Notes under the pieces: generated by a model
The model's database searches: none
What the model was told of the DNA's origin: nothing
Seen by the model: only the letters and a program-made list of their open reading frames with translations
Part shown: positions 1 through 9,069 of the stretch, in pieces
How the letters are laid out: each line of letters opens with the position of its first letter
Numbering within the stretch: the stretch's first letter is position 1
DNA from: Isotricha intestinalis
Taxonomy: Eukaryota > Ciliophora > Litostomatea > Vestibuliferida > Isotrichidae
Length of the DNA stretch: 18,588 bases
Assembly: GCA_023807065.1 (NCBI GenBank)
Contig: JAJJLU010000794.1
Location: 1-18,588 of the forward strand
Reading direction: 5' to 3'
Program-made: the position numbers and the translations under genes

Positions 1-5
1 CTTTG

Positions 6-1406
6 ATGAATTCATTCATTGAAAATTCAAATGATTGTGAAATTTCAAAAGAAAATAATATTATTTCTTTAAAAGAAAATAAAGAAGATATTATAAAAGA
101 AGAAAAAAAAATTAAAGAAAGAAAAATTAATAATAATAATAAAAATATTAATAATATTCCTAATAAAATAAAAAATATTCCAGTTAAAAATTATGTGAAA
201 TTAAACTCAAAAAATATAAGAGATAATTCAATTTCTAAATCAGAAAATCCAATAAAAATACAAAAAATAAATCATAACAATAGTATAATTAAAAACCAAG
301 TAAAAGAGGATTTTAATATTAATACAATTAATTCTCTTTCAGAAAAAGAACAACAATTAAGTAATATTTTAAAACATAATTTAAATTCTCTTTTAAAAAT
401 AAATAATAAAGAAGAAAAAAAATGTCTTTCAGAAATAAATAAATTTTTTTTTTCTTATAATTACTCAAATTATTTTTTAAATTTTAATCCTGAAAATAAA
501 TTAAATTTAGTTGTTGATTTATTTAATACTTTAGTATATGGAAATACATTAGAAAATGAAAATAAAGTAAATGAAAATAAATTTATTTTTAAATACGAAG
601 AAAAAGAGATTAAAGTAGGATTAAGAAAAAATATAAATTTTTTTTTTAATGAATTATCAAAATTTTGTAATATTTATATTTATAGTAATATTAAAGATGA
701 ATTAGGAAAAATAATAATAGATAAATTAAAAGAAAGATTTTCTATTAAAATAAATAGTTATTATGATTCTCAAAATAATAATAAAGATTTAAAAAATTTA
801 AATTTAAATAAACAAAATACTTTAATTATTGATGATATGGTTAATGTTTGGAAAAATGAAAAAACAATAATTTTGCCTTCGAAAAAATTTATAAATAAAG
901 ATAAAAACCAAGAAAAAATTTTAATATGTTATAATTATAATAATATAAAAGAAGGTAAAATAGAAAATATAAAAAAAACATATGAAAATAGTATAAATGA
1001 TTTTATAGAAACTGAAAATTGTAACAATGAAGGTCAATTATATTATTTAGTTAGAATTATTCAAATTATTTATATTATGGTAAATAATTTAAAAATAAAA
1101 ACTTCAATTGCTTTTTCTTTAATAAGAGGATTTTTATTTTATGGTTATTCTTTTAATTTAAAGTATTGTACTGAAGAAATAGAAAATGATTTAAAATTTA
1201 TGATAGAAACTTTAGGTGGAGAAATTTTAAATGCTAAACAAGCTTCTTATGCTTTAATAGGAAAGAAAGTTTATGAAAAAGATAAAAATAAAATTATTGA
1301 AATGAAAAATAATAATAATCCTATTTTTTTAGTTAAAGAAGATTTTTTAATTGATTCTTTTTATAATATTCATAAAATGAATGAATATGATTATATAATT
1401 GAATAA
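6..1406 (+). CDS. FCP1-like RNA polymerase II CTD phosphatase homologue with C-terminal BRCT domain; catalytic motif altered
   Basis: Residues are numbered from the ATG at 6; the gene could begin upstream, since only five bases precede it. The first ~155 residues are Asn/Lys-rich low complexity. Residues ~167-300 resemble the FCP1 homology (HAD-type) domain: VVDLFNTLVYG (nucleophile Asp171), a GLRKNINFFFNEL block like the family's LRP..FL segment, IYIYSNI, and LIIDDMVNVW (Asp276-Asp277) matching FCP1's IDDR.DVW. A helical linker with YYLVRII follows, then a BRCT domain from ~370 to the end (SLIRGFLFYGY, LGGEILNAKQASYALIG, a late Trp position replaced by Phe). This order is that of FCP1, which dephosphorylates the Pol II CTD in the nucleus. 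The family signature DxDxT is here DLFNT: the second, general acid/base Asp is Phe173. It may be inactive or a divergent paralogue. Family membership is well supported; activity is doubtful. Confidence 0.8.
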   Translation: MNSFIENSNDCEISKENNIISLKENKEDIIKEEKKIKERKINNNNKNINNIPNKIKNIPVKNYVKLNSKNIRDNSISKSENPIKIQKINHNNSIIKNQVKEDFNINTINSLSEKEQQLSNILKHNLNSLLKINNKEEKKCLSEINKFFFSYNYSNYFLNFNPENKLNLVVDLFNTLVYGNTLENENKVNENKFIFKYEEKEIKVGLRKNINFFFNELSKFCNIYIYSNIKDELGKIIIDKLKERFSIKINSYYDSQNNNKDLKNLNLNKQNTLIIDDMVNVWKNEKTIILPSKKFINKDKNQEKILICYNYNNIKEGKIENIKKTYENSINDFIETENCNNEGQLYYLVRIIQIIYIMVNNLKIKTSIAFSLIRGFLFYGYSFNLKYCTEEIENDLKFMIETLGGEILNAKQASYALIGKKVYEKDKNKIIEMKNNNNPIFLVKEDFLIDSFYNIHKMNEYDYIIE

Positions 1407-2397
1407 AATAATAATTTATTGTTAAATTTATGTTTTCATAATTTTATTTTCTATTTTTTATTTGTTTTTTTTAAAATTTATTAAATAAAAGATAATTGAT
1501 ATAAAATATGATAATGGAGTAAGTAACTTTTAAAAAAATTATAGATAATTTAAAAATATATAATTATACATTCATACTTAATGATATAAAATTTTTAAAT
1601 TTAGTTATATTTAATTGGAGGTAATAATTCAAATTATGAATTTTAAAAAAAAACAAAGATAAATAAATTATTAAAACTAAAAACCAGATATTAATAATCC
1701 TATTTTTTTAAGAGAAAAGAATACAAATTATCATTCGACAATTTATTATATAATAAAGAACACAAAAAATGAAATATATATTTAAATATTATATTTTTTT
1801 TAAGGAAAATATTTATGAAGAGATTTATATTATCAATATATTAATTAATATCTAAATAAAATTATAATCCTAAATAACAAATCATATACTATTTGATGGA
1901 ATTGTTTAGAAATTTTTGTCTAGTAAATAAAATGACCAACTTTTTTATTAATCATGTGAAGAATTATATACAACAAACAGGAATTATTTAAATTATTTTT
2001 ATTTTTAAATCATAACACTAAATCTTTAATAAATAAATTTATTATTAAACTTTTACATTATTTATAAAGCAATCTCTTATTTAAATTAAATAAAAAATAT
2101 AAAGGGAAATATTGGGATTAAATCCAAATCCTAATTCATAAAATAAATCATAAAAAATATAATCTAGGGTGATGATGAAAAAAAATAAATTAATTTAAAC
2201 AATGATAATTTTTATAAACGAGATACCTCAATCCTCCTTTATTTATTCAAACGAAAAAATTATAATTTATTTATAAGAATGATTTTTAAAGGAAAAAAAT
2301 AAAAAAAACAAATATTAAATTTTATAAACAATTCTCTTTAAATAATTAATAAAATAAAAAAAACTAAATAAAAAAAAGAATAATAAAAAAAAAAAAA
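1407..2397. other. ~1 kb AT-rich spacer with no intact gene
   Basis: No intact reading frame, RNA gene or repeat array was found. In one plus-strand frame from about 1505 to 2361 there is only a single TGA (1637). The frame opens with 39 codons holding one TAA and includes protein-like pieces such as LFDGIV near 1889. However, TAA/TAG occur at about 9% of codons, close to chance at this base composition, and C is commonest at third codon positions, unlike the genes here. This may be a decayed gene or plain spacer. The last ~60 bases before the Rab gene are almost pure A with a few T, the usual leader composition in this window. Confidence 0.5.
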
Positions 2398-3144
2398 ATG
2401 TTACATAAAACTAAAGCAGATTTAAAAATAGTAGTAGTCGGCAATTGTGCCACAGGAAAAACATCATATTGTCATTTATGGGTTAAAAATGAATTTACAG
2501 AAAAATATAAAGCAACAATAATGACAGATTTCAATTATAAAATAAAAGAATATAAAGGTGAATATTATAAAGTTCAAATATGGGATATTGCAGGACAAGA
2601 TAGAAATATAGGAACTACAAAACTTTTGACTAAAGATGCTCATGGATGTATTATTTTTTCAGATATAACAGATAAAAAATCTTTAGACGCGTAAAAAATT
2701 TATTAATTTTATAGTACAATTAAATGGAAAAATGCAATAGATGAAAATTCTAAATTTAAGGATGGAAGTAATTTACCTTGTTTATTAATTCAAAATAAAA
2801 TTGATTTAGTAAATGAAAGTGAAATTAAAGATGATGCTTATTTAAAGAGTTTCTCCAGTAAAAATAACTTTGTTAAATGTTTTAGAACAAGTGTTAAAAA
2901 GAATATTAATGTTAATGAAAGTATGGATTTTATGATAGAATATATTGCAAATAAATTATTTTCTATAGAAGAAAAAAAAAATAGTGGGAATAAAAAAGAG
3001 AATAGTTCTAAGAAATTAAAAACTATAATTTTAAGTAGTAAAAAAGAAGATGTTGAAGAAACAATGAAAAAATTAGGAGAAAGTTCTTGTTGTAGTGGAT
3101 TTTATAATATGAATAAACAAAGAATGAATAATTTGAAGAAGTAA
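2398..3144 (+). CDS. Rab32-like small GTPase, two exons (join 2398..2690, 2715..3144)
   Basis: Joining the exons gives 240 residues. All GTPase motifs are visible: P-loop GNCATGKT (Gly15-Thr22), switch I Thr40 in YKATIMTDF, switch II WDIAGQD with Asp63, Gly66 and catalytic Gln67, the base-recognition motif NKID (125-128), and TSVK (156-159) in place of the usual SAK. The WDIAGQ form, rather than WDTAGQ, is typical of the Rab32/38 group. Such proteins direct membrane traffic by cycling between GTP and GDP. Exon 1 ends in the first two bases of an Ala codon (gc), and exon 2 restores it with t and continues in register. The Cys pair expected at the prenylated C-terminus is at 223-224, 16 residues before the end, so either prenylation is unusual or the 3' end differs. 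Start: the only ATG near the P-loop, after an A-rich leader. Confidence 0.9.
2691..2714 (+). other. 24-nt intron (GT...TAG) in the Rab-like gene
   Basis: The intron starts GTAAAAAATTT and ends TTTTATAG. It contains in-frame stops and its length is a multiple of three, so retention would truncate the protein after Ala98. Removing it rejoins SLDA to TIKWKNA within the GTPase fold and brings the NKID motif into frame. Tiny introns of this size are typical of several ciliate lineages, such as Paramecium (about 20-30 nt); heterotrichs have 15-16 nt. The splice sites are inferred from protein continuity. Confidence 0.9.
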
Positions 3145-3264
3145 TTAAATATATTTTATTAAATTATTTTATGAATATTTTTCATTTATCAATTTTATAT
3201 TTTATTAGTTTATTTATTATAAATTATAATTAATTAATATTTCTGAAAAGGTAAAACCTAGCCA

Positions 3265-5451
3265 ATGTATAGGAGATTCCTTTTTAATAATACTAATAAG
3301 GTTAACGATATTTTACATAGTACCAAAGATTTAACTTTAGATAATAAAAATTATACTAATTATGTTGATGATTATTATTTAAAAACTCAAGAAATTTGTT
3401 ACAAAGAACCAAACAGAGAAATTTATCCCATTTTAAAAAATAAAGAATATATTTCTCTTCAAAAACAAAATCATTTTTTGAAAGAAAAAAGCAAAGAAAA
3501 AGAAAAAAATAAGAAAAATCATAAAAAAATAATGCTAAATTTTCATATTAAAAAAGATGATAATAAAAATATGCATACAAGAAATTTAACAATAACAACA
3601 TTAAATAAAAATAATAAAACTTATACTCAAACTTTTTTTAAAAATATTTTTATTCCAAAAATAAAACAGAAAAAAAATAATTTAACATCTGAATTTATTT
3701 TATGTAATTTATTATTTCAAGAACCTTATTATAATGACTTAAAGTATAAAGAAGAATTAATTTTTCACAGAAAATCATATTACATAGAATTATTAAAGGA
3801 AAAATTATTATTATTAAAAAACTCAAATGAAAATAGATTAAATGAAACATCAGAATTACATCATAAATTTATTAATGAAAAATATGGTCAAATTGAGTTA
3901 ACATTAACATCAATAAAAATAGAAATAAAAAATATAGAAAATCCCAAAAGTAAAATATATACTTTTGATATTCCCTTTGATTATGTTCCTTTATTTCTTT
4001 TATGTGATTTTAGAAAATTAAAACAAATTTTAATTGATTTTCTTCAGTGTAATATAATAGGAGAAAATAATAAAATAAAACCAATTAGTTTTAATATTGA
4101 TTATTTAAATAATAATATTTTTGAGCAAATTGATAATGAAGGAAATATAATAAGTTATCGTAAAAATTTAAATTTATTTCAAGATTACAAAAAGGATATT
4201 CATATAGGATTTGAAATTCAAAATGAAGAATATTTAAAGTATTTAAAATGCGAAAATGAAATAGAAAAAATGGAAATTGAAAAAGAAAAAGATTTAAATG
4301 TTATTATTGATGATTATTATAAAATTTATGAAAGAAGAAGAAATTCAATTATATTTAATTCTTCAAATAAAAAATATGAATTTAATTGGATTAATCCTAA
4401 AGGAATTTATTTAATTAAAATTAGTATGCCTAATGTTTTTTTAAGATTTATTAATTTAAAAAAATTCGTTAATCACTTTATAGATAAAAAATTATTTGTT
4501 TATTTATTAGAAAAAAAATTTGTTAGATGGGATTTTTATATTGTTCATTATTTATTTTCTATAAAATATTTTAGAGCTTATATTCAAAATATATTATCTA
4601 AAAAATCAAGGAATATTATTTTTGATTTAAAACATAATTCAAATATTAATTTTGAATTGAATAAAATAGGAGATAATGAATTTTTTTCTATTCCAAATAA
4701 ATATAATATTTCTTTTAATAATTCTTTGAGTGATTTAGAGTATTCTTTTATTTTAACAGATGATAAATCAGATAAAAATTATTTATTTAAAATTTATTCT
4801 TATTTTATCTATGTTTATTATCCAAAAACTTTTGGTAATAATATTTATAAATTTCAATTAAATTTTCAACAAATGAAAATAATGTATTTAAGAAGTAAAA
4901 GAGAAAATTTAGAAAATTTCATATTAAAATTATTACATATAAACTCAAAAAAAATTTATTTAGATTATTCTTATTTTTCAATATTTAACGATTATTCAAT
5001 ATTAGAAATAGAAGAATATTTTAATAGAATAGAATTAAAATATAATAATAACAATTTAATAAATAATGAAAAACCAGAAAAAATACAAATTTTTATCACA
5101 AACCCAAAATTTGAAATTATTCAAATGAAAGATATAAAAAATAATAATAATAAAAAAGAAAAAATATGGTTATATGCAAAAAAAGAAATAGAAGAAGAAT
5201 TACTTATTCAATTAATTCAAAATGATATAAATGATTGGCCTGGGATTATTTATAATCATCAAATTAATTTTTATCAAATTTTTGTTGAATATAATCATTT
5301 ATATGATTTTAAAAATAGTAAAACTAATTCTCCTCCTCAAAAAAGAAGTGTAAGTAAAGTTCATAAAAAAAGTGTTTTTGCTGAAAAATTTAGTGGATTT
5401 AATTTAAATGTTTTAAAGAAAAAATCAAGAGGTTCTGGTCATGACAGTTAA
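3265..5451 (+). CDS. Unknown 728-residue protein
   Basis: I do not recognise a family. The protein is long, lysine/asparagine-rich and has no signal peptide, clear transmembrane helices or catalytic motif that I can name. Residues ~70-95 are a very basic KEKSKEKEKNKKN segment. Residues ~145-640 look folded, with alternating aromatic and hydrophobic blocks (FDIPFDYVPLFLLCDF, FNWINPKGIYLIKISMP, FVRWDFYIVHYLF, NDWPGIIYNHQINFYQ). The C-terminal ~40 residues are a basic Ser/Pro-containing tail (SPPQKRSVSKVHKKS) ending in RGSGHDS, possibly a phosphorylated or nuclear-targeting tail. Start: ATG at 3265 in a short non-A-rich context (cctagccaatg), 120 bp after the Rab gene. It converges with the gene ending at 5715. 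It is likely a lineage-specific gene; the CDS is secure but its function is unknown. Confidence 0.85.
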   Translation: MYRRFLFNNTNKVNDILHSTKDLTLDNKNYTNYVDDYYLKTQEICYKEPNREIYPILKNKEYISLQKQNHFLKEKSKEKEKNKKNHKKIMLNFHIKKDDNKNMHTRNLTITTLNKNNKTYTQTFFKNIFIPKIKQKKNNLTSEFILCNLLFQEPYYNDLKYKEELIFHRKSYYIELLKEKLLLLKNSNENRLNETSELHHKFINEKYGQIELTLTSIKIEIKNIENPKSKIYTFDIPFDYVPLFLLCDFRKLKQILIDFLQCNIIGENNKIKPISFNIDYLNNNIFEQIDNEGNIISYRKNLNLFQDYKKDIHIGFEIQNEEYLKYLKCENEIEKMEIEKEKDLNVIIDDYYKIYERRRNSIIFNSSNKKYEFNWINPKGIYLIKISMPNVFLRFINLKKFVNHFIDKKLFVYLLEKKFVRWDFYIVHYLFSIKYFRAYIQNILSKKSRNIIFDLKHNSNINFELNKIGDNEFFSIPNKYNISFNNSLSDLEYSFILTDDKSDKNYLFKIYSYFIYVYYPKTFGNNIYKFQLNFQQMKIMYLRSKRENLENFILKLLHINSKKIYLDYSYFSIFNDYSILEIEEYFNRIELKYNNNNLINNEKPEKIQIFITNPKFEIIQMKDIKNNNNKKEKIWLYAKKEIEEELLIQLIQNDINDWPGIIYNHQINFYQIFVEYNHLYDFKNSKTNSPPQKRSVSKVHKKSVFAEKFSGFNLNVLKKKSRGSGHDS

Positions 5452-5714
5452 TGAAAATATTAATTTTTTAATTATTGTGTATGATTATATTTTATTAAGA
5501 TATTATTTAGTGTAAATAAAAGAAATTACTTATTAGTTTTTAAATTACTTAAATTAGTTTAAATGAGTTTAAATTCTTTTAATTTATATCAAAAAATTTT
5601 TATATTACATTATATTGTTATAATATTATATAAACATCCACAATAAATATAAAAGTATCAGAGAAAATCTTCTAATAAATTTAAATATACTAAATATATA
5701 ATAATGAGTATAAT

Positions 5715-6608
5715 TTAATAAAAAGTAAAATTTTCAATTAATTTTGTTTTATTTTTTTTTTGATTATTTTTTTTAGTTGTTGAAGGATATTTTTTTGAAT
5801 CTAATTCTTCTTCAAAAGAATTATCATTTGTCATTTTTATTTTTAAATTATGAGATTTTTTTTTTTCATTAATTCTTAAAAGATTTTTAGAAAATAAACT
5901 TGAATTTTTCACTTTTGGCATTCCTTTACTTGAAAAAAAAATATTTTGATTTAGATTTTTTAAATTATTATTTTTCATTTGAATTAAAACTGATTTTTGT
6001 CTTTTTAAAGAAGAAGTTTTTTTACATAAATTATAATTTTTATATAAATTAGCCAAATTTCTTAATATTGAAATACTATTTTTTTGTATTTCAATTATTT
6101 TTTTTTTTTTAAAATTAAAATCTCTTTTTTTTTTTTCAGGTGAAAATATTTCATTTTGTAATTTATTTTGAGATATTTTTCTTTTTGCTTTAATTAAGAT
6201 TTTATCATAATTTATAAAAGGAAAATTAATATTTTCTTTTAAAACATTATTTTTTTTAATGCTTTGATTTTCATTATTATTATTTTCTATTTTATCTTTT
6301 AAATATTCTTCTATTTTTTGAGGAGTGTTAACTAAACTTCTTGGGTTTTCCTTTGAAGAATAATTAATTTCAAGATTTTTTCCACCGTTTATTATTTTAT
6401 TATTTAATGTTATTTTAAAATTATTGGTTTGATATTGTTCATTTATTTCTTCAACTGATTTACTGTTTAACATCATTACATTTTTATTAAGAGATTTTTT
6501 TTTTTCATTCTCTTGGGCTATTATTAATATTAATTTGGTTCTTATTAAATTTGCTTTTTTTATTTTTTCTTTTTTAGACATTTTATAATAATGGTAATTT
6601 TTATTCAT
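5715..6608 (-). CDS. Unknown basic low-complexity protein, 297 residues
   Basis: This is a Lys/Asn/Ser-rich protein with no recognisable domain. It contains several strongly basic clusters (SPEKKKRDFNFKKKK, SSLKRQKSVLIQMKN, KKNNQKKNKTK), which would suit a nucleic-acid-binding or nuclear protein, but nothing more specific can be said. An initiator ATG at 6608 is used here; Met10 (MSKKEK) at 6581 is an alternative start. It stops at TAA. It faces away from the gene at 6716 across 107 bp and converges on the gene at 3265 across 263 bp. Base composition matches the neighbours. Confidence 0.75.
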   Translation of the reverse strand: MNKNYHYYKMSKKEKIKKANLIRTKLILIIAQENEKKKSLNKNVMMLNSKSVEEINEQYQTNNFKITLNNKIINGGKNLEINYSSKENPRSLVNTPQKIEEYLKDKIENNNNENQSIKKNNVLKENINFPFINYDKILIKAKRKISQNKLQNEIFSPEKKKRDFNFKKKKIIEIQKNSISILRNLANLYKNYNLCKKTSSLKRQKSVLIQMKNNNLKNLNQNIFFSSKGMPKVKNSSLFSKNLLRINEKKKSHNLKIKMTNDNSFEEELDSKKYPSTTKKNNQKKNKTKLIENFTFY

Positions 6609-6715
6609 GCAAAAAACATTTTTTTAATATATAGAATATAAAATATATTAATTTTAATAAAAGAGATAATAATTAAATAACAGATAAATTGTCAATTAAA
6701 GAAAAAGAAGATAAA
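6609..6715. promoter_or_regulatory. Divergent intergenic spacer, presumed bidirectional promoter
   Basis: The 107 bp between the start codons of two divergently oriented genes must hold both promoters and both 5' leaders, if the annotated starts are right. It is nearly all A and T with TATA-like runs (ttttaatatatag, aaaatatatt), but in DNA this AT-rich no motif can be singled out. Confidence 0.35.
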
Positions 6716-7312
6716 ATGGTAACTGAGGATATAAATGAATATTTAATAAGAAAATCATATGTAAATTATAAAGATAGATTTTATCCAAAGGAAACAACAG
6801 ATTTATTAACTACAAGTGGAGAAAAAATGCAAAGTTTATTATCAATTCAAAATAAATATATTGAAAATAAAAAAACAGGAGAAAAAGAAGATATAGGAAA
6901 ATCATATTTTTTTGAAAATTTTAATAGTAATAATTTAGTAAAAAATGATGATAATAAAATAATATATGAAGAAGGTAAAGAACCTTGGAGATTAATGGAA
7001 GAAGAAGAAAATAATAGATATTCTAATAATTTAAATAATAATAATTTAAATAATGATAATTTAAAAAGTATTTATATGAAAGATTATACTAAAAAAGAAT
7101 TATTAAAAAATAAAGGTAAAAATTATGGAATTATAAATACTTTTGGAGTAGGAGATACTCTTAAATTTTGTAAAAGTGGAAAAAAAATTGAAGATCCCAA
7201 CAAAGAATATTATGATAAAATGAGTAAATATTTAAAAAAAAGTATAACAGGTGATACAACATATAAAGTTGATTATTGTGAATTAAATCAAAGAAAAAAA
7301 GCAAATTTCTAA
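6716..7312 (+). CDS. Unknown 198-residue protein
   Basis: No family is recognised. The start is the ATG at 6716: the frame stays open upstream to about 6680 but has no earlier ATG, so a short upstream exon cannot be excluded. The N-terminal third (YVNYKDRFYPKETTDLL, EKMQSLLSIQNKY, GKSYFFENF) and the C-terminal third (KNYGIINTFGVGDTLKFC, EYYDKMSKYLKKS) look ordered and are joined by an Asn-rich linker with a repeated NNLNN pattern around residues 105-118. There is no signal peptide, membrane segment or catalytic motif. The short aromatic/basic blocks would suit a small structural or cytoskeletal protein, but that is a guess. Confidence 0.75.
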   Translation: MVTEDINEYLIRKSYVNYKDRFYPKETTDLLTTSGEKMQSLLSIQNKYIENKKTGEKEDIGKSYFFENFNSNNLVKNDDNKIIYEEGKEPWRLMEEEENNRYSNNLNNNNLNNDNLKSIYMKDYTKKELLKNKGKNYGIINTFGVGDTLKFCKSGKKIEDPNKEYYDKMSKYLKKSITGDTTYKVDYCELNQRKKANF

Positions 7313-7475
7313 GATAATATTATTTTTTTAAGTTTATTATATATATATTTTTTTTAACCAGATTAAATATTATATTTTATAATTAGAAAACAAAATTGAT
7401 TTATTTAAATAAATAAAGAAAAAAAATAATACAAATTAAATATAAAATTTATTAATATTTTTATATAAATAATTC

Positions 7476-8012
7476 TTACAAATGCTCATTTTGTATAACA
7501 CGATAAAAATCTTCAAAACTAATATCTTTCCCATTAGAACTTGCACTTTCAATAATAATATTAATTTCTTCATCAGATAATTTATCCCCAATTTTTTCAG
7601 AAATACTTTTTAAAATTTCTGGAGTAATAGTATCAGAATTACTTTCAAAAGTAAATTCTTTAAAAATTCTTTGAACACCATCTTTAGAAGTTTGATCCCC
7701 TAAAATTTCATTAAAGCTTTGAAGAAATTCATTATAATTTATTCCTTTCTTTTCATTTTGTGGAGTATCTAAATTTAATATAATTTTATATATTGTTGGA
7801 TTTAATTCTTTATAATTCATATCATCCATTGCTTTTCTTACTAATGAAGGATCTATTTTTCCTGTTGAATCAAAATCAAATAAATCAAAAGCTTCTTTTA
7901 TTTTTTTTTGATCTTCTGATGATAATTTTATGTTATTATTTAATTGAGTTTTATTTTTATTATTATGAGATTTGAGATTTTTGATTTTATTTTTTTTTAT
8001 ATTTTTTGACAT
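7476..8012 (-). CDS. Centrin-like EF-hand protein with mostly degenerate calcium loops
   Basis: The protein has 178 residues with a basic 29-residue N-terminal extension, then LSSEDQKKIKEAFDLFDFDSTGKID, the hallmark start of centrins/calmodulin-like proteins. The four-EF-hand layout is kept. EF1 (loop Asp46-Leu57) has Asp at positions 1, 3 and 9 and Gly at 6, but Leu at position 12 where Glu is needed for full calcium coordination. EF2 (~80-96) carries an insertion (DTPQNEKKG). EF3 (~122-133) and EF4 (~157-168) lack most acidic ligands. Centrins act in basal bodies and contractile fibres, where ciliates have many paralogues. It probably acts as a calcium-insensitive or weakly responsive scaffold. 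The C-terminus NEHL lacks the aromatic end of canonical centrins. Stop TAA; start is the ATG at 8012. Confidence 0.85.
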   Translation of the reverse strand: MSKNIKKNKIKNLKSHNNKNKTQLNNNIKLSSEDQKKIKEAFDLFDFDSTGKIDPSLVRKAMDDMNYKELNPTIYKIILNLDTPQNEKKGINYNEFLQSFNEILGDQTSKDGVQRIFKEFTFESNSDTITPEILKSISEKIGDKLSDEEINIIIESASSNGKDISFEDFYRVIQNEHL

Positions 8013-8223
8013 ATTTATTGTTTTATTAAGAAAACAATATTTTTTTTTAATTTAATTAAAAAGTGTTTTTCAGTTATTATAATTTGTTTTTGAATTATTT
8101 TAATAATAATAAAAGAAAAAAAAGATATTTTCTTAATTATTATATACTTTGATATTATAAGGAATTATTATTTAAATATTATTTATATTTAAAGCTATAT
8201 AAATATTTTATTTATTAAATAAT

Positions 8224-8868
8224 CTAATTATTTAATTTTAAATTCCTTAAAAAATCATCTTTAGCATAATTTTTTAATTCTTTCTCATAATCAAATTTTT
8301 TTTTTTCAATTAATTTATAAAAATTATTATTATTTTTGAGAAAACCAAGATTTTTATTTTCATTTATATTTTCAGAATCAATTAAATTTTGTAAAGGTAT
8401 TTGAACTTTCTCTGTAAGAAAACAAAATTTATAAATCTTATATAATTTAATTTTTAAAAATTCTTTTACCAATTTTTTTTTAATCTCTTTTAGATTTTTT
8501 TTATTTGTATCTTTTTTATATCTTGTATATTGTTTTGAAAGATTTTGATTTAAAAATTCTTCATAATTACTTTCCATAAATTGCTTTATTATTTTATTAT
8601 TAATATTAATGTTTTGAGATTCAATTTCTTTGAATTTAATGTTTTTATTAAATGTCTTGACATTATCATTTATAAATGATATAAGATAACGCTTAAACAG
8701 AAAATAAATTCTTTTATTTTTATAACTTGGTTTTTTTTTATCCATAGTGTTTGGTATAGTAGAGTCTAAATTAAGATTATCTCCATACTCATTTTCTGAA
8801 CTCATGTTTTGATTGTCTGATCTAGTTATTGGATCATTTAATAAAAAATAATCATTTTCTGTTTCCAT
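8224..8868 (-). CDS. Unknown charged protein, 214 residues
   Basis: No family is recognised. An acidic, Ser/Asn-rich N-terminus (residues 1-45) precedes a Lys-rich, probably helical core with evenly spaced aromatic residues (RIYFLFKRYLISFINDN, FMESNYEEFLNQNLSKQYTRY, LKIKLYKIYKFCF). No membrane segment or signal peptide is evident. It is the only gene in the window that ends in TAG. Its start at 8868 is followed upstream by the 3.4-kb gene-poor stretch. The frame and composition look like real coding sequence, but the function is unknown. Confidence 0.7.
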   Translation of the reverse strand: METENDYFLLNDPITRSDNQNMSSENEYGDNLNLDSTIPNTMDKKKPSYKNKRIYFLFKRYLISFINDNVKTFNKNIKFKEIESQNININNKIIKQFMESNYEEFLNQNLSKQYTRYKKDTNKKNLKEIKKKLVKEFLKIKLYKIYKFCFLTEKVQIPLQNLIDSENINENKNLGFLKNNNNFYKLIEKKKFDYEKELKNYAKDDFLRNLKLNN

Positions 8869-9069
8869 TTATTTTGAAATTAATTGTATTTTAAGTTCTT
8901 ATATCCAGAACCAAGATTAATTTTATTTTTTCCATTTTTCATTATGAATCTTTGTTTTTTGATTATATTTAATACACCTATATTCTATTAATCATTTTAT
9001 TAAAACCTTAGAAAATTTGTTTTTTTATTTTTCCTAAAAAGAATAAAAAAAAGTTTAGAAATGATTTAT

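Noticed and set aside
7793..7975. 60-codon plus-strand open frame
   Set aside because: It is antisense to the centrin-like gene, Leu/Phe/Tyr-rich as expected for the reverse of Asn/Lys-rich coding DNA, and has no motif.
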